Source of the DNA: JAHEEL01 sp963715255
Lineage (GTDB): Bacteria > Actinomycetota > Acidimicrobiia > Spongiisociales > UBA5794
Assembly: GCA_963715255.1 (NCBI GenBank)
Contig: CAVQRN010000008.1
Span: 1 to 64,000, forward strand
Length of the DNA stretch: 64,000 nucleotides
Reading direction: 5' to 3'
Positions 35,266 to 44,917 of this stretch are shown here, piece by piece. The notes beneath the pieces were generated by a model, which saw only the letters and a program-made list of their open reading frames with translations, was not told the DNA's origin and ran no database searches. Made by a program: the position numbers and the translations under genes. How positions within the stretch are numbered: position 1 is the first letter of the stretch; every line of letters begins with the position of its first letter.

Positions 35266-35472
35266 GTGATCATCGACTGTGACGTGTGTGTGATGGACGG
35301 GACCGGGGCGTGCGCCGACTGCATCGTTCCGATGTTGCTGACGGGGAGCGGCGGGCCGATCCGGATCGGGGACGATGAGGAACGGGCCATCGGTGCTCTG
35401 TCCGACGCCGGCCTCGTCTCCCCGATCCGGCTCGTGGCTCGTGGCCCTGCTCGTGGGGCCGCAACCGCGTGA
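35266..35472 (+). CDS. Small Cys-rich protein, probable zinc ribbon
   Basis: This 68-residue protein starts at GTG 35266, with AAGGAG six bases upstream. Four cysteines are grouped in the first third as CDVC and CADC, separated by VMDGTGA, which suggests a metal (zinc) knuckle. The rest is small and Ala/Gly-rich, with a short helix (DDEERAIGALSDAGL). I believe similar short CxxC proteins are conserved in actinobacteria, but no function is known to me. It lies alone between two genes; the 184 nt upstream shows no other feature. Confidence 0.6.
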   Translation: MIIDCDVCVMDGTGACADCIVPMLLTGSGGPIRIGDDEERAIGALSDAGLVSPIRLVARGPARGAATA

Positions 35473-35499
35473 GTCGCCACCGGGGCGCTCCCAGCGCCG

Positions 35500-35505
35500 T
35501 ATCGT
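35500..35505 (+). promoter_or_regulatory. -10 element of leaderless promoter (queG)
   Basis: TATCGT lies 6 nt before the GTG at 35512, with no ribosome binding site in between. Confidence 0.45.
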
Positions 35506-35511
35506 GGTTCC

Positions 35512-36613
35512 GTGCTTCGGGAACACCTCCACAACATCGCCCTTCAGAACGGGTGTACCGGATTCGGTGTCACATCGGCGGATCTGTTCGAAGGCCTCGC
35601 GGCAGTGATGGAAGGTCGGAGGGACGCCGGACTCTCGAGCACGCTCGCGTTCACCTATCGCGACCCTGCTGTGGCATCAGACGTGCGCAGGAGTCTCCCG
35701 TGGGCGGAGTGTCTCGTCACGGTCGCATACGCCTACCAGCCGGAAGCGGGCACGGCGGCTCCCGATGCGGCCACGCTCCGGATCGCTCGCTTCGCCGACG
35801 GCGACGCCTACGTCGGTCTGCGGCTTGCGCTCGATGCCGTCGCTGCACACCTGGCGGAACTGGGGCATCGGTCCGAGGTGCTTGCCGACGACTCACGGCT
35901 TGTCGATCGTGCCGCCGCCGTGCGCGCCGGCATCGGATGGTGGGGGAAGAGCTCGATGGTGCTCGTCCCGGGGGCCGGCCCGTGGGTCCTGATCGGATCC
36001 GTGGTCACCGATGCCTCGCTCGAGCCTGACACGCCGATGGATCGTTCGTGCGGCTCGTGTGTCGCCTGTATTCCGGCGTGTCCGACGAATGCCATCGTCG
36101 CAGACGGTGTTCTCGACGCGCTGGCTCTGCCTCGCCCATCTGCTCCAAGCCCCGGGCGTCGTTCCGGTCGAGCTGCGGACGGCGGTCGGAGACCGCCTCT
36201 ACGGATGCGACGACTGTCTCACGGCCTGTCCTCCCGGCACGCGGATCCTGACCGCCGCATCGCCCGTATCCGGACCGGCGATCGTCGAGATTCTCGGGGC
36301 AACCGACCGTGAACTGCTCGAAACATACGGGCACTTCTACCTTCCTTCACGGCGGCCGAGAGTCCTGCGTCGAAATGCATTGATCGCAGCAGGGAACGAT
36401 CGCTCCGAACACCTCGAGCCGATCACCATCGGCTACCTCGGCCACCCGGACTGGCTGCTCAGGGCGCACGCAGCGTGGGCGATCGGTGAGTTCGGCACAG
36501 AACTCGGCCGGGCATCCCTCGAGTTGGCGCTCGAGGACGAGCATGACGGACGGGTTCGGGACGAGATCTACCAAGCCAAAGCGCGGTGGCGAACCGATCT
36601 CGGTCTACGCTGA
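35512..36613 (+). CDS. queG: Epoxyqueuosine reductase QueG (one frame break)
   Basis: QueG is a cobalamin- and Fe-S-dependent enzyme that makes the last step of queuosine in tRNA. The N-terminal part shows LVDRAAAVRAGIGWWGKSSMVL and two ferredoxin-like clusters, CGSCVACIPACPTNAI and, in the other frame, CDDCLTACPPG. The frame changes at about 36114-36122 (VLDA|RWLCLAHLLQ), consistent with loss of two bases from a GC-rich stretch (GCGCGC to GCGC). After it follow HFYLPSRRPRVLRRNALIAAGN and a HEAT-like tail (LGHPDWLLRAHAAWAIGEFG). The repaired length of about 367 residues is normal. It starts at GTG 35512. Confidence 0.85.
36606..36611 (+). promoter_or_regulatory. -10 element of leaderless promoter (gene at 36618)
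   Basis: TACGCT overlaps the first base of the queG stop codon and lies 6 nt before the ATG at 36618. Confidence 0.45.
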
Positions 36614-36617
36614 GGCC

Positions 36618-36905
36618 ATGGTGCCCGTCTACGCAATCGCCCTCTTCGTCGGATTCCTCATGCTTCTTGCGTGGATCGTGGGCGTGGCGGTAGGGACGTG
36701 GGTGGACGGATGGGAATTCGCCGACCCGGAGCGTCGCTTCGGTGCCGTTGGGCGTTCGACCGTCGCCGGTGTCGTCGGGTTCGGCATGGCCGGCATGTCC
36801 GCCTCGTTCGGCGGATGGCCTCCCGTCCTGGCTGTCGTCGGTGCCCTTGCCGGTGCGGCTGCCATGGTGGTCGTGGCCCGGGTGTTCGGTCCAGACGCCG
36901 CCTGA
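36618..36905 (+). CDS. Small three-helix membrane protein
   Basis: This 95-residue protein starts at ATG 36618. Hydrophobic segments are residues ~4-27 (YAIALFVGFLMLLAWIVGVAVG), ~45-62 and ~68-88, with a short polar loop carrying DPERRFG. I do not recognise a family. It is translationally coupled to the next gene by TGATG, so the two are probably expressed together. A leaderless -10 sits 6 nt upstream. Confidence 0.65.
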   Translation: MVPVYAIALFVGFLMLLAWIVGVAVGTWVDGWEFADPERRFGAVGRSTVAGVVGFGMAGMSASFGGWPPVLAVVGALAGAAAMVVVARVFGPDAA

Positions 36906-37658
36906 TGCTCATCGTTTCCGACGTCCACGGGGCCTCTGCGGCGCTCCGACGCGTCGCCTCGATGGGCGAGCCCCTCCTGGTGCTCGGCGATCTGATCAAC
37001 TACATCGACTACCGGACGAACGAGGGCATCGTGGCAGATGTGTCAGGGCAGGAACTCGTCGACGAGTTCGTCAGCATCCGCGGTGCCGAAGGCCACGAAG
37101 CCGCTGTCCGAGATATGGCACCGGCACTGGGTTGGGCGCGAGGCGGAATTGCGGGAGCGGTACCGGACCGTGACCGAGGCCGCGTACCGGGACGTCTGCG
37201 ACGCACTCCGCGGATGTGAGGCGTACGTGACCTATGGCAACGTCGATCGACCCAAGATGCTCGCCGACCATCTCCCAGAGGGCTCTCGATTCGTGGACGG
37301 CGAGGTTGTCGTGATCGGCGGCGTTCGTGTCGGGTTTGCCGGAGGCGGCATGAAACGAATCGACACGCCGGGCGAAGTCAGCGAGAACGAGATGGCCACG
37401 AAGCTCGCGAATCTTGATTCGGTGGACATCCTCGCGACGCACGTCCCTCCGGCCGTCCCCGCGCTCGCTTGCGACGTCATCGGCGGACGCGAGAAGGGTT
37501 CGGTCGCGATTCTCGACTACATCGAGCGGATGCAGCCGCAGTTCCACTACTTCGGGGACATCCACCAGCCGAGGGCGACAACCTGGCGCCTCGGCGCGAC
37601 GACATGCATCAACGCCGGCTACTTCCGGGCGACCGGACGAGCAACTCGGCATGGGTAG
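36905..37658 (+). CDS. Metallophosphoesterase (one frame break)
   Basis: The start is ATG 36905, fused to the upstream stop. It is a calcineurin-like phosphoesterase: LIVSDVHGASAALRRV and LLVLGDLINY hold the first metal ligands, YGNVDRP is the GNxD motif, and THVPP and FGDIHQPR are the later His motifs. The frame shifts between about 37080 and 37115 (EFVSIR... to ...SEIWHRHWVGREAELR), a one-base indel. The repaired length is about 250 residues. Substrates of such small proteins vary (nucleotides, phosphoesters). It overlaps the methyltransferase start by 8 nt. Confidence 0.8.
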
Positions 37659-38383
37659 GGTCGACCTGGACCGGCTCGCATTGGCGTATGCGCATCGGCC
37701 GCCGTCCAATGCGTCGATCGAACGCGCCGAACAAGCGGGCCTTCTCCTCGCCCCCGGTGCACGGATACTCGATGCCGGGGGTGGCCCGGGGAACCATTCG
37801 GCGGCGTGGACACGACAGGGTCACCACCCTGTCCTTCTCGACCCGTCGACGACGATGTTGGCCGGGGCGAGAGAGCGAGGGCTCACCGTTGTTCGGGCCA
37901 CGGCGCAAGCCATGCCGTTCCATTCCCGGTGTTTTGCCCTGGTCTGGTTCCACCTCTCGATCCACTACGGAGATTGGAACGCATCGATTGACGAGGCGCT
38001 CCGGGTGATGGACGATGGCGGTCGAATCGAGCTCTGGACGCTCGGTCCCGACCACTACGAGCACTCATTCCTCACGAGCTGGTTCCCTTCGGTCGCGGAA
38101 ATCGACGCCGACCGGTTCCCGGACCCGGATCTGCTGGCGGCATACCTGAAGGATCGTGGTGCTTTCGGTATCGACCTCGCGCCCGATCGAGACCGTGGTC
38201 AAGACGGCCGGTGTTTGGATACCAGCGATCGAGGCCGGCTTCGTCTCGACGCTCCAGCTCCTGTCGGACGAGGAGCGCGCCCGTGGGATCGAAGCCATCC
38301 ATCGTCGTTATCCGGATCCGTCCGAGCCGATTGCCTACGAACTCCGATTCACGCGGATCGTTGCGGACGGTATCCGAGACTGA
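37651..38383 (+). CDS. Class I SAM-dependent methyltransferase (one frame break)
   Basis: The start is ATG 37651. The Rossmann motif I is ILDAGGGPGNHSAAW, followed by LLDPSTTML (motif II) and FALVWFHLSIHYGDW (motif IV-like). It belongs to the Methyltransf_11/25 group with an unknown small-molecule or lipid substrate. An extra C in CCC at 38182-38184 shifts the frame; removing it gives FGIDLAPIETVVKTAGVWIPAIEAGF and a natural end at 38383, about 243 residues. It overlaps the metallophosphoesterase. Confidence 0.8.
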
Positions 38384-38449
38384 CTGTCCGTTCCGCCACC
38401 ATCCGGGGTCCGGCTACGATTCGGGTTCCACCGAGACAAGGAGTGTCTG

Positions 38450-38887
38450 ATGGAGGGCACGGTTCAGACCATCGAGGTCAAAGCCTCGCAGCAGTTCGTC
38501 TACGAGATCGCTCTCGACATCGAGACATACCCGGAATGGGCCGGGGGAGTGAAGTCCGTGACCGTGATCGAAGAGGATGAGTACGGGCGGCCCATTGTGG
38601 CCGACTTCACCGTCGATGCGATGATCAAAGAGATTTCGTACACACTCGACTACAACTTCGAGCATGAGCACGGGTTTGCATGGACGGCACGACCAAACAG
38701 CGACCTGACGCTTCTCGAAGGGACCTACACCTTCAATGTGATCGACGACGGCAACACTGAGGTCGTCTACGCCCTCCGTGTCGAGCCCAACTTCACGGTG
38801 CCGGGCTTCCTGCGGAGGCAGGCTGAGAAGCAGATCGTCGGCACGGCGCTGCGTGGCTTGAAGAAACGAGCGGAAGAAGCCGTCTGA
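38450..38887 (+). CDS. SRPBCC (polyketide cyclase/dehydrase-like) protein
   Basis: This 145-residue protein starts at ATG 38450 with AAGGAG upstream. It is a START/Bet v1-like fold with the common opening TIEVKASQQFVYEIALDIETYPEWAGGVKSV and a terminal amphipathic helix (LRRQAEKQIVGTALRGLKKRAEE). Such proteins bind hydrophobic ligands; actinobacterial homologues often lie beside ArsA-like ATPases, as here. It shares a base with the ArsA-like start (TGATG). Confidence 0.85.
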   Translation: MEGTVQTIEVKASQQFVYEIALDIETYPEWAGGVKSVTVIEEDEYGRPIVADFTVDAMIKEISYTLDYNFEHEHGFAWTARPNSDLTLLEGTYTFNVIDDGNTEVVYALRVEPNFTVPGFLRRQAEKQIVGTALRGLKKRAEEAV

Positions 38888-40057
38888 TGCGGGTCATCCT
38901 CGTCACCGGGAAAGGTGGCGTGGGGAAGACCACTGTTGCCGCAGCCACGGCGATTCGGGCCGCAGATCTCGGCCATCGAACACTGGTGATGTCGACCGAC
39001 CCGGCGCATTCGCTCGCCGATGCCTACCAGGTCCCGCTTGGTGACGAACCAAGCAAGGTGGTTGATGGACTCGATGCGCAGCAGATCGATGCGCAACAGC
39101 GGCTCGAGGAGTCGTGGGGGGCCGTTCGGGACTACCTGACCGATGTCTTCGACTGGTCCGGCCTGAAAGGAATCGAAGCAGAGGAGCTGACGGTGTTCCC
39201 CGGCATGGACGAGCTCTTCTCCCTCGCCAGTGTCCGGGATCATGTCGAAGCCGGGAAGTACGACGCAATCATCGTGGATTGCGCCCCAACCGCGGAGACG
39301 CTGCGGTTGTTGAGTCTCCCCGAGGTGATGTCGTGGTACATGGAGAAGATGTTTCCAGTCGGGCGCAGAGTGGCGAAGGTGGTGCGACCCGTGATGAGTC
39401 GCATGTCGTCGATGCCAATCGCCGACGAGCAAGTGTTCGATTCGGTAGGCCGGTTCTACGAGCGCATCGACGGCGTTCGCGACATCCTCGGTAATCCCGA
39501 GATCACATCGGCGCGGTCCGGTCATGAACCCGGAGAAGATGGTGATTGCGGAGGCCCGCCGCACCTATACCTACCTCGGCCTCTTCGGATACGCGGTCGA
39601 TGCGGCGATCGTGAACCGAGTACTCCCCGATGTCGTCACCGACCCGTATTTCGAGCGATGGAGAGAGATACAGGCAACTCATCTCGCTTCGGTCGAGGAG
39701 GGTTTTGCCGACGTCGACATCCGGCGATTGCGTCTTTTCGACGAAGAGATGGTGGGCCCGGACCGGCTCAGGGTGGTCGGCGAGGAGCTCTTCGGCGAGA
39801 CCGATCCGACGGACCGACTGTCGGAAGGTCGCCCCTTCCGGGTCGAGGACGACGGTGAGAACGTGGTGATGATCGTCGGCATGCCGTTCGCCGAACACTC
39901 GGAAGTCGACATGATGCGCCACGAGCACGAGTTGTTCGTAACGGTCGGGCCGTATCGACGATCGATCGTGTTGCCGGATTCCCTCCGCCGGAGACACGTT
40001 CTTGGTGCCAAACTGGAAGACGGCGAGCTCAGAGTGACATTCGGGATGGTGGAATGA
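38887..40057 (+). CDS. ArsA/GET3-like ATPase (one frame break)
   Basis: The start is ATG 38887, directly after the SRPBCC stop. The deviant Walker A is VTGKGGVGKTTVAAATA, with switch I STDPAHSLADAYQ and switch II IIVDCAPTAETLRLLSLPE. The frame shifts by one base at about 39517-39521 (EITS..|MNPEKMVIAEARRTYTYLGLFGY); the C-terminal half ends at 40057. The repaired length is about 390 residues. Cys residues of true arsenite pumps are not evident, and no ArsB is near. A role in protein targeting or lipid-linked processes is speculative. Confidence 0.85.
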
Positions 40058-40248
40058 TGTGGGATCGATTCAGGGAACAGCGCCCGATTCAGAATGGCCT
40101 CCGTCGTGCAGGGATCCACATGGCCAAGGCCACCTATGAGGTCGTCGGCGGTGTCGCGGCGTTCGTCGACGAGATCGTCTCGGTGTTGCGGGAAGACCCC
40201 GACGACGACGAAGGCACAGGCGGCCCAACAAGGATCACGATCGAGTAG
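40054..40248 (+). CDS. Small hypothetical protein after ArsA-like gene
   Basis: This 64-residue protein overlaps the ArsA-like stop (ATGATG), indicating co-translation. It has one amphipathic helix (GLRRAGIHMAKATYEVVGGVAAFVDEIVSVL) and an acidic, Gly-rich tail (DPDDDEGTGGPTRITIE). I recognise no family. Its position as the last gene of the SRPBCC-ArsA unit suggests a partner role. Confidence 0.6.
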   Translation: MMWDRFREQRPIQNGLRRAGIHMAKATYEVVGGVAAFVDEIVSVLREDPDDDEGTGGPTRITIE

Positions 40249-40250
40249 GA

Positions 40251-40287
40251 AGTAGCAGGTAGCAGCTGCTCCGCTACTCCGCTACTC
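40251..40287. terminator. Palindromic GCTACT-repeat element between convergent genes
   Basis: AGTAGCAGGTAGCAG is followed at once by CTGCTCCGCTACT, an imperfect inverted repeat centred on CAGCTG, then one more CGCTACTC unit. It lies between two convergent stops (40248 and 40290) and could terminate transcription from both sides. It is made of the same octamer as the array at 26526. Confidence 0.5.
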
Positions 40288-40289
40288 AC

Positions 40290-42284
40290 TCAGAAACCCG
40301 CCCAATCCAACGTCTCCAGGGTCTCTGCATCCGAGACCATCACGCCGCCGTCCGAGATCGTGACCAGGTTGCTGCCGATGAGGAGCGATCGACGGATCGG
40401 CATCCACCAACCCGATCCCTCACGGTCGTGTGAGACGACCCCGGCTTTGCGGATCCCGTCTTCGGTGACCGTCAATACCAGCGCTCCGGTCGGGGGAGGC
40501 CCGTCTTCACCCTCGTTCCACCGCTGGTAGGGGAACACCGTGAGGCCCGATGCCGGGTCATAGAGGAAGGCGTGGTGGTCCCACTCCAACTCGGACTGTG
40601 CGTTCTTCATTGTGAACCGGTCGGTTCGTTCCGGATCGGTGGCGTCCGACACGTCGAAGAGCGACGCCTGAAGACCGACGGTGCGGCCCTCGAGGTCGGC
40701 ATCCTGTCCGACGCCGAGCAGGTGACGGTCGCCGATCGGGTGCAGATATGCCGAGTAGCCGGGGATCTTGAGTTCACCTTCGACGGTGGGATCCTCGGGA
40801 TCCGAGAGGTCGATGACGTAGAGCGGATCGACCTGGCGGAACGTGACGACGTAGCCGCGGTCGTCGAAGAATCGCACGGAGTAGATGCGCTCCCCGCGGC
40901 CGAGTCCGTCGATGCTGCCGACCGCTACGAGTTCGTCACCTGCTGTGTCGAGTACCGTGATCATCGATTCGGACTCCGGCCCGTCCCACCATTGCGGCGA
41001 GTCGGTGGAGGCCACGCGCAGGTAGCCGTCGTACTCCGACATCGACCACTGGCTCAACATATAGCCCGGTACCGCGCCGGAGGCCTGGTAGTCGGCGCCG
41101 GAGGGCGAGAGGGAGAACTTGTGGATGTTTGTCTTCACGCCCTCTGGTCGTTCGTCACTGTCGAATAGGATCGGGTCGGTCCAGCGAGTCGTTGCCACAT
41201 AGGTGGCATCGCCCGACGAGTACACGATGTCACCGTCGGCGAAGACACCCGTCGAGTCGCCAATGCCCAGTTCGTTTTGATCGAGCGTCACGAGCGACAG
41301 TGTCGTGAAGCCTGAGAATTCCTCCGGTCGGTGCGTGCGATCACAGGCGAGCAGGGTGCCCTCATCGACGATTTCATCCCGTCCTTCGTGATCCGTGACG
41401 ATGAAGTAGGGCAGCCAGTTCTCGATCTGTGAACGCTCGATGATCTCTCGGTTCTTCTCCTCCGCGTCCCTCTCGGAGCGGAGACCGCCGCCCTCGGGGT
41501 AGGCCCAGGCGAACCCGGTGGGGCCGGATGACACGACCAGGCGCACCGCACCATCGACCATGCGAGAGGACACGTATCGACCGTCGATCCGGAGGGTTCT
41601 CATCAATTCGGGATCCTCGAGGTTGGAGATGTCGATCTCGGCGACCGTCAGGACCGACGTGTACACGGGAAGGGTGAGGCCGTCGGTACTGATGACATCC
41701 TCACGAAACGGGATCGCGTCGTAGCCGCCGTCGGCGACGGCGATCACGCGGTCGCCGACGAGGAAGAGGTCTTGGGTCCAGAATCCGAGGTCGATCGAGC
41801 CTTCGAGCGTCAACTGATCGCCGTCGATGCCGAGGACGTAGAGCGTGCTTCCGCTCACTGCGACGATGCGTCTACCGTCCGTCTTCACCAGGTCCGGCTC
41901 GTCGACTCCGGCTTCCTGGAGATTCGTGCCGATCACGCCGTCCTTGGTAGCACCTGAGTTCGTCGACGGTGCCGCGGAGACCCGTCCGCCTGCGGAATCC
42001 AACTCTTGGGCGACGTCGGTGAGCGCACCGAACACCGGATAGGCGCCGTAGCCATCGAGGCCGTACGGTCCGACGCGCTCGAGCGCATGCTCGATCGTCC
42101 AGTCGAGCAGATCATCGCACGCATCGAACGCCATCAGTGCCCGCGACGCGGACGGATGAGGGGTCTCGATCACCGTCGTGGTCGTCACCCCCGATGGAGT
42201 AGTCGGCTCGGCGGAGCCGGCGGGCAGGGTGCATGCGGACAGTATCAAGGCTGTCGCTGCGGCAAGAGTGACGATTCGCCTCAT
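40290..42284 (-). CDS. Secreted beta-propeller domain lipoprotein
   Basis: This 664-residue protein starts at ATG 42284, with GGAGG six bases upstream. A lipobox (ALILSAC, Cys18) is followed by a Thr/Pro-rich linker. From about residue 90 to the end it matches the Beta_propel family (PF09826): NLQEAGVDEPDLVKTDGRRIVAVSGSTLYVLGIDG near the start, repeated blades with DISNLEDPELMRTLRIDGRY, VTFRQVDPLYVIDLSDPEDPTVEGELKIPGYSAYLHP, and a C-terminal VVSHDREGSGWWMPIRRSLLIG. It is extracellular and its function is unknown. The gene is convergent with the ArsA unit. Confidence 0.88.
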   Translation of the reverse strand: MRRIVTLAAATALILSACTLPAGSAEPTTPSGVTTTTVIETPHPSASRALMAFDACDDLLDWTIEHALERVGPYGLDGYGAYPVFGALTDVAQELDSAGGRVSAAPSTNSGATKDGVIGTNLQEAGVDEPDLVKTDGRRIVAVSGSTLYVLGIDGDQLTLEGSIDLGFWTQDLFLVGDRVIAVADGGYDAIPFREDVISTDGLTLPVYTSVLTVAEIDISNLEDPELMRTLRIDGRYVSSRMVDGAVRLVVSSGPTGFAWAYPEGGGLRSERDAEEKNREIIERSQIENWLPYFIVTDHEGRDEIVDEGTLLACDRTHRPEEFSGFTTLSLVTLDQNELGIGDSTGVFADGDIVYSSGDATYVATTRWTDPILFDSDERPEGVKTNIHKFSLSPSGADYQASGAVPGYMLSQWSMSEYDGYLRVASTDSPQWWDGPESESMITVLDTAGDELVAVGSIDGLGRGERIYSVRFFDDRGYVVTFRQVDPLYVIDLSDPEDPTVEGELKIPGYSAYLHPIGDRHLLGVGQDADLEGRTVGLQASLFDVSDATDPERTDRFTMKNAQSELEWDHHAFLYDPASGLTVFPYQRWNEGEDGPPPTGALVLTVTEDGIRKAGVVSHDREGSGWWMPIRRSLLIGSNLVTISDGGVMVSDAETLETLDWAGF

Positions 42285-42371
42285 GTGAGCCTCCATGCTC
42301 GTTGTCTGGTCGGACGCTCGTCGACCCGCATACGGTTCCCGGCTTCTCAACTCCTGATACTCTGCGCGTCC

Positions 42372-43289
42372 ATGAGCACCATCGGAATCGACATCGGAGG
42401 GACCAAAGCCCTCGCCGTACGCCTCGACGACGGAGTCATTGTCGAAGAACGACACACCGCGACGCGGAGGGGCCCAGTGGTTGACGTCGCGCTCAGCGCG
42501 ATCCGGGGTGTATGGGCCGACGACGTGGAAGCCGTCGGTGTTGGCCTCGCCGGCCTCGTCCAGTGGCCGGAGGGCGTCTTGGCGTGGGGACCCCACGTCC
42601 AGGGCACCGAGATTCCGATCAAGGCGGTACTCGAGGAGGAGTTGGGGATCCCGGTTGCGATCGACAACGATGCCAACGTTGCCGCATTCGGTGAACGTGT
42701 TGTCGGAGCCGCTCGAGGTTTCGACGATTTCCTGCTGGTCACGCTCGGGACCGGCATCGGCGGTGCGATTGTGATCGACGGGTCCGTGTACCGAGGAGAG
42801 TCGTTCGCGGGGGAGTGGGGTCACATCCGGCACGACACCGTGGGTCTCCTGTGTGACTGTGGGAAGCGGGGATGCTGGGAGACGGTTGCATCCGGTCCGG
42901 CTCTCGTCCGACTGGCTCATGAGGTCATGAACCTCAATCCTGAAGGGTCCCTCGCCGGCAGATTCGGCTCCAAGACGATCACCGGCGAGGACGTCACCGC
43001 AGCGGCGGATGCCGGCGACGAGGTAGCCCGGGGGTTGGTTGCCCAGGTTGGATCCGAACTCGGACGCGGCCTCGCCAACCTGATCGCTATCTTCGATCCG
43101 GATCTCATCGTCGTCGGCGGCGGACTCGGTTCGGTCGGTGAGTCACTGCTCGGACCCGCAAGGCGGATCGCCGCCGATGCTCTCCATGGCGGCAATCACC
43201 GCTTGCTCCCTCCGATCCTGGTGGCCGGCGCCGGTCCGGGCGCAGGAGCGATCGGTGCCGCTTACCTCGCGTCGTCGATACGCTCGTGA
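42372..43289 (+). CDS. ROK-family sugar kinase (glucokinase-like)
   Basis: This 305-residue protein starts at ATG 42372. It has IGIDIGGTKALAVRL (phosphate 1), the sugar-binding EGVLAWGPHVQG...VAIDNDANVAAFGE, LVTLGTGIGGAIVIDGSVYRG, and the ROK zinc motif CDCGKRGCWE preceded by EWGHI. It probably phosphorylates glucose with ATP (or polyphosphate in some actinobacteria). TACTCT lies 8 nt upstream, a possible leaderless promoter. It overlaps the DUF1232 gene by GTGA. Confidence 0.88.
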   Translation: MSTIGIDIGGTKALAVRLDDGVIVEERHTATRRGPVVDVALSAIRGVWADDVEAVGVGLAGLVQWPEGVLAWGPHVQGTEIPIKAVLEEELGIPVAIDNDANVAAFGERVVGAARGFDDFLLVTLGTGIGGAIVIDGSVYRGESFAGEWGHIRHDTVGLLCDCGKRGCWETVASGPALVRLAHEVMNLNPEGSLAGRFGSKTITGEDVTAAADAGDEVARGLVAQVGSELGRGLANLIAIFDPDLIVVGGGLGSVGESLLGPARRIAADALHGGNHRLLPPILVAGAGPGAGAIGAAYLASSIRS

Positions 43290-43684
43290 ACATGTCACGA
43301 CTCGACGAGAACCCGGTTCCGAAGCGCGATGCGAAAGCGATCGCCCGCGAAGCGATCCTCATGATCCCCAACATCGTCAAGCTCCTCGGTCGGATTGCCA
43401 GGGACCCGCGGGTCTCGGTGAGGAGGAAGACGTTCGCCGCCGCAGCGATGATCTACGTCGTCTCGCCGATCGATCTGATCCCCGACTTCATCGCAGGAAT
43501 CGGCCAACTCGATGACCTGATCATCGTGGCCATCGCCCTGAACCATCTCATCGACGGAGCGGGGCGCAACATCATCGAGGAGCACTGGGACGGTTCGGTG
43601 GATTCGCTCGATCTCGTGCTGGCGGCGACAGAATGGGGCGCCGAGATCGTCCCTGGTCCGCTCCGCAGGCTGCTGCCCCGCTGA
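43286..43684 (+). CDS. DUF1232 (YkvA-like) membrane-associated protein
   Basis: This 132-residue protein starts at GTG 43286, overlapping the ROK kinase stop. The DUF1232 core reads RRKTFAAAAMIYVVSPIDLIPDFIAGIGQLDDLIIVAIALNHLID, which is the family hallmark (SPIDLIPDFIPxxGxxDD). The function of the family is unknown; the segment is hydrophobic enough to be membrane-associated. Confidence 0.85.
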   Translation: MNMSRLDENPVPKRDAKAIAREAILMIPNIVKLLGRIARDPRVSVRRKTFAAAAMIYVVSPIDLIPDFIAGIGQLDDLIIVAIALNHLIDGAGRNIIEEHWDGSVDSLDLVLAATEWGAEIVPGPLRRLLPR

Positions 43685-43726
43685 CCCCGCCCCGTCCCGG
43701 TCCTTCCGGACGGACGCTGCAGACCC

Positions 43727-43732
43727 TACGCT
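43727..43732 (+). promoter_or_regulatory. -10 element of leaderless promoter (aminotransferase)
   Basis: TACGCT followed by CCCTCC and the ATG at 43739: a 6-nt gap with no ribosome binding site. Confidence 0.5.
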
Positions 43733-43738
43733 CCCTCC

Positions 43739-44917
43739 ATGGATTTTCGACGCATCGACAATTTGCCCCCGTACGTCTTCGCACGAGTGACGACGAAGGT
43801 GCTCGAAGCACGACGAAGCGGTATCGACGTCATCGATCTGGGTTTCGGGAATCCCGACATTCCCTCGCCTCCGATCGTCGTCGACAAACTCATCGAGGCC
43901 GCTCGAAGCGAGAAGAATCACCGCTACTCGGCATCTCGCGGCATACCGAATCTTCGCAAGGCGGTCGCCGATCGCTACCTGCGCTCGTACGGCGTTGAAC
44001 TCGATCCCGAGACCGAGATCATCAACACAATCGGGGCAAAAGAGGGTCTGTCGCATCTCATGTGGGCGCTCGTCCAGCCGGGTGACGTGGCGCTCGTCCC
44101 CGAACCGTCGTATCCGATCCACATCTATGCCGCAGTGCTCTCCGGTGCGGAGGTTCAACGGGTGCACCTCTCGACGGGGATCGACTTCTTCGAACGACTC
44201 ACCGAGGCCTATCACAATTCGTGGCCCCGTCCGCGGGTGATCGTGACGTCCTTCCCTCACAATCCGACCACGGCGACGGTCGACATCCACTTCTTCGAAC
44301 GCCTTGTGGCGTTCGCGAAGGAGAACGACACGATGCTGGTGCACGACTTCGCGTACGCCGACATTGCGTACGACGGGTACGAACCACCGAGTTTGCTCCA
44401 GGTCCCCGGGGCCAAGGACGTCGGCGTCGAGCTGTACACGCTGTCGAAGAGCCATTCGATGGCCGGCTGGCGAGTCGGATTCGTGGTCGGGAACCGGGAG
44501 ATGGTGGGGGCGTTGGCCCAGCTGAAGTCATACCTCGATTACGGGACCTTCCAGCCCATTCAGATTGCGTCGATTATTGCACTGAACGAGTGCGACGACT
44601 ACGTCCCCAAGGTCGTCGACATCTACAAACGGCGGCGAGACATCCTCGTCGACGGACTCAACCGCCTTGGATGGCAGATCGAGAAGCCGAAGAGCACGAT
44701 GTTCGTGTGGGCCAGAATTCCCGAGCCGTACCGGCACATGGATTCACTGACCTTCGCTCTTCATCTCCTCGACCAAGCGAAGGTGGCAGTGAGCCCCGGC
44801 ATCGGCTTCGGTCCCTCGGGCGACGGCCACGTTCGGTTCGCTCTCGTCGAGAACGATCAACGCACGGCGCAGGCCGTTCGCGGGATCCGCAACGCACTCG
44901 ATCTGACCCGGGACTAG
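43739..44917 (+). CDS. Class I/II aminotransferase, AlaC-like
   Basis: This 392-residue PLP enzyme starts at ATG 43739. It has RIDNLPPYVFARVTTKVLEARRSGIDVIDLGFGNPDIPSP, typical of the AlaC/DapL-like group, NPTTATVD, the DFAYADIAYDG motif and the PLP lysine in TLSKSHSMAGWRVGFVVG. It likely exchanges the amino group between alanine (or a similar amino acid) and 2-oxoglutarate. Its TAG stop and the stop of the convergent glucan phosphorylase share the palindrome CTAG at 44914-44917. Confidence 0.9.
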   Translation: MDFRRIDNLPPYVFARVTTKVLEARRSGIDVIDLGFGNPDIPSPPIVVDKLIEAARSEKNHRYSASRGIPNLRKAVADRYLRSYGVELDPETEIINTIGAKEGLSHLMWALVQPGDVALVPEPSYPIHIYAAVLSGAEVQRVHLSTGIDFFERLTEAYHNSWPRPRVIVTSFPHNPTTATVDIHFFERLVAFAKENDTMLVHDFAYADIAYDGYEPPSLLQVPGAKDVGVELYTLSKSHSMAGWRVGFVVGNREMVGALAQLKSYLDYGTFQPIQIASIIALNECDDYVPKVVDIYKRRRDILVDGLNRLGWQIEKPKSTMFVWARIPEPYRHMDSLTFALHLLDQAKVAVSPGIGFGPSGDGHVRFALVENDQRTAQAVRGIRNALDLTRD

